From assembly GCF_028736925.1 (NCBI RefSeq), contig NZ_JAQZAT010000001.1:124001-188000 (forward strand): a stretch of DNA of 64,000 nt. Direction: 5' to 3'. The notes below the pieces were generated by a model that was given only the letters and a program-made list of their open reading frames with translations, was not told where the DNA came from and did no database searches. Source of the DNA: Flavivirga sp. 57AJ16. GTDB taxonomy: Bacteria; Bacteroidota; Bacteroidia; Flavobacteriales; Flavobacteriaceae. The position numbers and the translations under genes were made by a program. Below are positions 61,048-64,000 of this stretch, piece after piece (position 1 is the stretch's first letter; every line of letters starts with the position of its first letter).

Positions 61048-62109
61048 ATGACTTTTAAATTACCCTTGCTATGCCTTACTATATGTTTATTGAATTGTAC
61101 AAACCCAAGTACATCTTTATATGTAGGAACCTATACAGACGAAGACAGTGAAGGCATCTATCAATTTGAATTTAATTCTGAAACAGGTGAATTAAATAAA
61201 AAACAATTAGCCACAACTTCTGAAAACCCATCATTTATAAGCTATTCGCCCGATAAAAACCATATTTATGCCGTTAATGAAAATGAAAATGGAACGATAT
61301 CTGCTTTTAAAGTTGAGGACGACAAAACCCTAACATTAATAAACAAAGTTAGTACTCAAGGGGCACACCCCTGTCATGTTACCATTAATAAACAAGGTGA
61401 TAAAGCAGTAGTTTCAAATTATACTGGTGGAAATTTTTCTTTACATACTGTTGAAAATAATGGTATTTTAAACGAGGCGTTTCAGGTAATAAACCATAAA
61501 ACCGATAGTCTTATTTCGCATGTGCATTCTGCTCAGTTTTTCAATGAGGACTTATATGTAGCAGATTTAGGTCTTAATGCCGTTTTTAACTACCAATTAT
61601 CTAACAATAACTATAAATTAGTTTCACCTTCCATTGTGAAAATGGAAAATAATGCTGGTCCTAGGCATTTTTCCTTAACAAAAGACGGTAAGTTCATTTA
61701 CATTATAAACGAACTTTCAAGCACGATTACTTCGGCTAAAAAAACAAAAAACGGATTTGAGTTTATTGAAACTGTTTCTACATTAGCCGATGCTTTTAAA
61801 GAAAAAAGCTACTGCGCCGATATTCATCTATCTAAAGACGAGCAGTTTTTATATGGCTCAAACCGTGGCGAAAACTCCATTGTTGTTTTTAAAAGAGATA
61901 TAACTTCTGGAAAGCTTAACAAAATTCAAAACATTCGTGTTCATGGTGATTGGCCTAGAAACTTTACCCTGGACCCTACAGGGCGATTTTTATTAGTTGC
62001 CAATCAAAAAAGCCACAATATTTCCGTTTTTAAGATTGATGGGGCTACAGGAAAACTCAACTTTTTACATTCAGTTGAGATACCGTCTCCCGTATGTTTA
62101 TTATTCTAA
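61048..62109 (+). CDS. Lactonase-family seven-bladed beta-propeller (Pgl-like), lipoprotein
   Basis: A 353-residue protein with a lipobox (CLTICLLNCTNPS). The repeated blades (LYVGTYTDEDSEGIYQFEFN, SYSPDKNHIYAVNENENG, NAGPRHFSLTKDGKFIYIIN) are those of the YbhE/6-phosphogluconolactonase (lactonase) family. A lipid-anchored, extracytoplasmic location makes a role in the pentose phosphate pathway unlikely, so the true substrate is unclear. Confidence 0.8.
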   Translation: MTFKLPLLCLTICLLNCTNPSTSLYVGTYTDEDSEGIYQFEFNSETGELNKKQLATTSENPSFISYSPDKNHIYAVNENENGTISAFKVEDDKTLTLINKVSTQGAHPCHVTINKQGDKAVVSNYTGGNFSLHTVENNGILNEAFQVINHKTDSLISHVHSAQFFNEDLYVADLGLNAVFNYQLSNNNYKLVSPSIVKMENNAGPRHFSLTKDGKFIYIINELSSTITSAKKTKNGFEFIETVSTLADAFKEKSYCADIHLSKDEQFLYGSNRGENSIVVFKRDITSGKLNKIQNIRVHGDWPRNFTLDPTGRFLLVANQKSHNISVFKIDGATGKLNFLHSVEIPSPVCLLF

Positions 62110-62138
62110 ACAAATGACTGATAATTAAAAAAATATAG

Positions 62139-62146
62139 TATCTTTG
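62139..62146 (+). promoter_or_regulatory. rpsP promoter -7 element
   Basis: TATCTTTG fits the TAnnTTTG consensus of Bacteroidota promoters and lies 48 bp before the rpsP start. A convincing -33 TTG is not seen at the usual distance. Confidence 0.5.
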
Positions 62147-62193
62147 CGCCCTCATTAATAACCGAGGTCGAGAACCTCAAATAATTAATTATT

Positions 62194-62766
62194 ATGCCAG
62201 TAAAGATTAGATTACAAAGACACGGTAAAAAAGGAAAGCCTTACTACTGGATCGTAGCAGCAGATGCACGTTCAAAAAGAGATGGTAAATACCTAGAAAA
62301 ATTAGGTGCTTACGATCCAAACACAAACCCAGCAACCATAGATTTAAATATTGATGGTGCGGTACAATGGTTACAGAATGGTGCACAACCAACTGATACA
62401 GCCAAAGCTATTTTATCTTACAAAGGGGCTTTACTAAAAAATCACCTAGCAGGTGGTGTTAGAAAAGGTGCTTTGACCGAAGAGCAAGCAGAAGCTAAAT
62501 TTACTGCTTGGGTAGAAGAAAAAGAAAGCAAAGTTAATGCTAAAACTGATGATTTAGCTAAAGCAGAAGCAGACGCTAAAGCAAAAGCTTTTGAAGCAGA
62601 GAAAGCTGCTAATGAAGCTCGTATTGCTGCAGCTGCTCCTGTTGTTGAAGAGGAAGTTGCTGAAGAAGCGGAAGCTGAAGCAACTACTGAAACTGCAGAA
62701 GAGGTTGTTGAAGAAACAACTGAAGCTGTAGCTGAAGAAACTCCAACAGCAAAAGAAGAAGAATAA
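62194..62766 (+). CDS. rpsP: 30S ribosomal protein S16 with long acidic/Ala C-terminal extension
   Basis: A 190-residue protein. The first ~80 residues are a standard S16 (MPVKIRLQRHGKKGKPYYWI, RDGKYLEKLGAYDPNTNP). Beyond that are about 100 residues of Ala/Glu/Lys-rich sequence, finishing VAEETPTAKEEE. Usual bacterial S16 is near 80-100 residues; extensions of this kind are common in Bacteroidota. It binds 16S rRNA in the body of the small subunit. Confidence 0.95.
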   Translation: MPVKIRLQRHGKKGKPYYWIVAADARSKRDGKYLEKLGAYDPNTNPATIDLNIDGAVQWLQNGAQPTDTAKAILSYKGALLKNHLAGGVRKGALTEEQAEAKFTAWVEEKESKVNAKTDDLAKAEADAKAKAFEAEKAANEARIAAAAPVVEEEVAEEAEAEATTETAEEVVEETTEAVAEETPTAKEEE

Positions 62767-62787
62767 AAAAGATTTTTTTATACTTTT

Positions 62788-62816
62788 AAACTCCGATATT
62801 TTTATCGGAGTTTTTT
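62788..62816 (+). terminator. rpsP terminator
   Basis: AAACTCCGATA (62788-62798) pairs with TATCGGAGTTT (62803-62813) across TTTT, followed by further T. It is a classical intrinsic terminator 22 bp past the stop and separates rpsP from rimM. Confidence 0.85.
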
Positions 62817-62941
62817 ATTTAGTCAAACTTTTACAAGTTTGACTAAATAATTCCCACCTTCGTGGGAATCTCATGAGGCTTAGAGATAAATTTTAAAAAG
62901 ATTCCCACCCCTGTCTGCCGACAGGCAGGTTCGTGGGAATG
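62815..62941. repeat. Tandem hairpin repeats between rpsP and rimM
   Basis: Three adjacent inverted repeats lie here: a 16-bp stem (62815-62830 with 62835-62850, around TAGTCAAACTT), TTCCCAC/GTGGGAA (62851-62868), and a nested TTCCCAC..GTGGGAA arm enclosing CCTGTC-TGCC-GACAGG (about 62902-62939). The GTGGGAA motif resembles the composite repeat near 60790. The rimM start is only 16 bp beyond. Confidence 0.7.
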
Positions 62942-62956
62942 ACAAAATCATTCGTC

Positions 62957-63481
62957 ATGCGAAAAGAAGATTGTTTTTACTTAGGTAAAATTGTAAAAAA
63001 ATATAGTTTTAAAGGTGAAGTTTTAGCTAAACTTGATACAGATCAACCTGAACTTTATGAGAATTTAGATGCCATTTTTTTAAACTTAAGAAATAATCTC
63101 GTCCCATTTTTTATTGAGCGCTCACAGCTTCATAAATCAGAATTATTACGTATTAAATTTGAAGATGTTGATGAAGAAGCAGATGCAGATGCTATAATGA
63201 AAAGCGATTTATATTTACCCCTCGACTTACTTCCCAAACTTGAAGGTAATAAATTCTATTTCCATGAGGTGATTGGTTTTACTGTTGAAGACGTCAATTA
63301 CGGAAAAGTAGGCACCATAAAAGCTATAAACGATTCGACTGCACAATCGCTTTTTGAAATAGACAGAAATGGTATCGAAATTTTAATTCCTATGAATGAT
63401 GAATTTATAGTAAAGGTGGATAGAGAAAATAAAACTATTATTGTGGAGACCACAGAAGGATTAATAGACTTGTATCTGTAA
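62957..63481 (+). CDS. rimM: Ribosome maturation factor RimM
   Basis: About 174 residues. The N-terminal domain begins MRKEDCFYLGKIVKKYSFKG and the C-terminal PRC-barrel is GFTVEDVNYGKVGTIKAIND. RimM assists 16S rRNA processing near helix 31-33. An in-frame ATG at 62933 exists, but the eight added residues come from the repeat; family homology begins at 62957. It follows rpsP as in most genomes, with repeat sequence inserted between. Confidence 0.9.
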   Translation: MRKEDCFYLGKIVKKYSFKGEVLAKLDTDQPELYENLDAIFLNLRNNLVPFFIERSQLHKSELLRIKFEDVDEEADADAIMKSDLYLPLDLLPKLEGNKFYFHEVIGFTVEDVNYGKVGTIKAINDSTAQSLFEIDRNGIEILIPMNDEFIVKVDRENKTIIVETTEGLIDLYL

Positions 63482-63498
63482 AATTTTACCTAAACAAA

Positions 63499-63948
63499 CT
63501 AAGCAACCTGGGTCAATTCTTCTTTTATTAACCGTAACCCATATTGAACATGATCCTGTTGTTTTATCAATAATCTACAAAGTGATAAAGACAGATTCAT
63601 TTGCTTAAGTAATTCATTATATTTTTCTATACATAACAGCTCAATTTTATAAATGCCATTTAATAATTCCCTATTATTCTCCCACTGTAATAAATTGTTA
63701 AAACTTTTCATATAAAGATGATAGCGTCTTTTTGACATTATTGAATCTTCAACAGAAGCATCAAGCTTTTTAATTTCCTTTTGCAACATTTTACCAAAGT
63801 TGCATCGTTCTATACTTTTTTCCTTTAAAAGAGCTTTTATTTTTATGTTGGAATTTTTTTCGTATGCTTTTGTGTAGATTTTTTCAATGACCTCATTCAT
63901 TAAAATGACGTCGTTCAACTTCACTATAATTTTATTTTCTCTTTTCAT
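63499..63948 (-). CDS. DUF2383-like helical-bundle protein (diverged)
   Basis: A 149-residue all-helical protein. NEVIEKIYTKAYEKNSNIKI and SIERCNFGKMLQKEIKKLDA correspond in spacing to the DUF2383-like protein at 60110, but identity is low. Conserved acidic ligands of ferritin-like proteins are not obvious. The start could be the internal Met in LMNEVIEK. It converges on rimM with 17 bp between stops. Confidence 0.5.
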   Translation of the reverse strand: MKRENKIIVKLNDVILMNEVIEKIYTKAYEKNSNIKIKALLKEKSIERCNFGKMLQKEIKKLDASVEDSIMSKRRYHLYMKSFNNLLQWENNRELLNGIYKIELLCIEKYNELLKQMNLSLSLCRLLIKQQDHVQYGLRLIKEELTQVA

Positions 63949-64000
63949 TCTGTTAAAATAAGCTAATATTTTTATATACGTTAGCTATAAACTAAACGGA
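63949..64000. other. Window end, no feature
   Basis: The final 52 bases lie upstream of the minus-strand helical-bundle gene. No promoter consensus is recognised before the window is cut. Confidence 0.5.

Overview
The window comes from a Flavobacteriaceae-type Bacteroidota chromosome. The evidence is low G+C, TAnnTTTG -7 promoter elements, a gliding-motility RemB homologue, a type IX secretion C-terminal tail, SusC/SusD pairs, and a DnaE with a fused N-terminal exonuclease. No genus can be assigned from the sequence alone.

Layout. (1) 0.3-4.8 kb is ordinary chromosome: remB-like, a secreted DUF4468-like protein, and a PLP-dependent Cys/Met metabolism enzyme. (2) 5.1-27.6 kb is an accessory segment built around metal handling. 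(3) 27.6-51.1 kb is a second accessory segment with a Fic protein, gene and IS debris, an alpha-mannan utilisation locus (SusC/D/E, two GH76, GH92, MFS permease, ROK kinase, mannose-6-phosphate isomerase-like protein, GntR regulator) and a HipBA toxin-antitoxin pair. (4) 51.1-64 kb is chromosome again: tRNA-Asp, DUF58, clpP, trxA, an AHSA1/ArsR pair, dnaE, a lactonase, rpsP-rimM and two related helical-bundle proteins.

The two accessory segments are framed by three same-orientation copies of the 3' part of a tRNA-Asp gene (5140-5161, 27606-27628, and the intact gene at 51143-51216). The first two copies also share about 300 bp of adjacent non-tRNA sequence. The simplest reading is two islands stacked in tandem at tRNA-Asp. 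No integrase is visible.

The most interesting locus is 5.4-19.5 kb. A Fur-family regulator faces an operon across a promoter with three TGCGAnn-n-nnTTGCA boxes. Downstream is a 35-codon gene (8994-9101) whose product ends in HCSNCGHCTSTL. A perfect 12-bp hairpin follows it, then two uncharacterised proteins, a TonB-dependent receptor, a DUF4374 (XusB-like) lipoprotein, an ABC exporter with two DUF3526 permeases, and a MATE exporter. I propose this as a candidate peptide-derived metallophore: precursor, possible maturation proteins, export and re-uptake. A second module at 20.4-27.0 kb (His/Cys secreted protein, COG0523 GTPase, ABC transporter with a His-rich loop, secreted CxxC protein, second TonB receptor) fits zinc or similar metal trafficking. 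The functional link is inference from gene order; the individual protein families are mostly clear.
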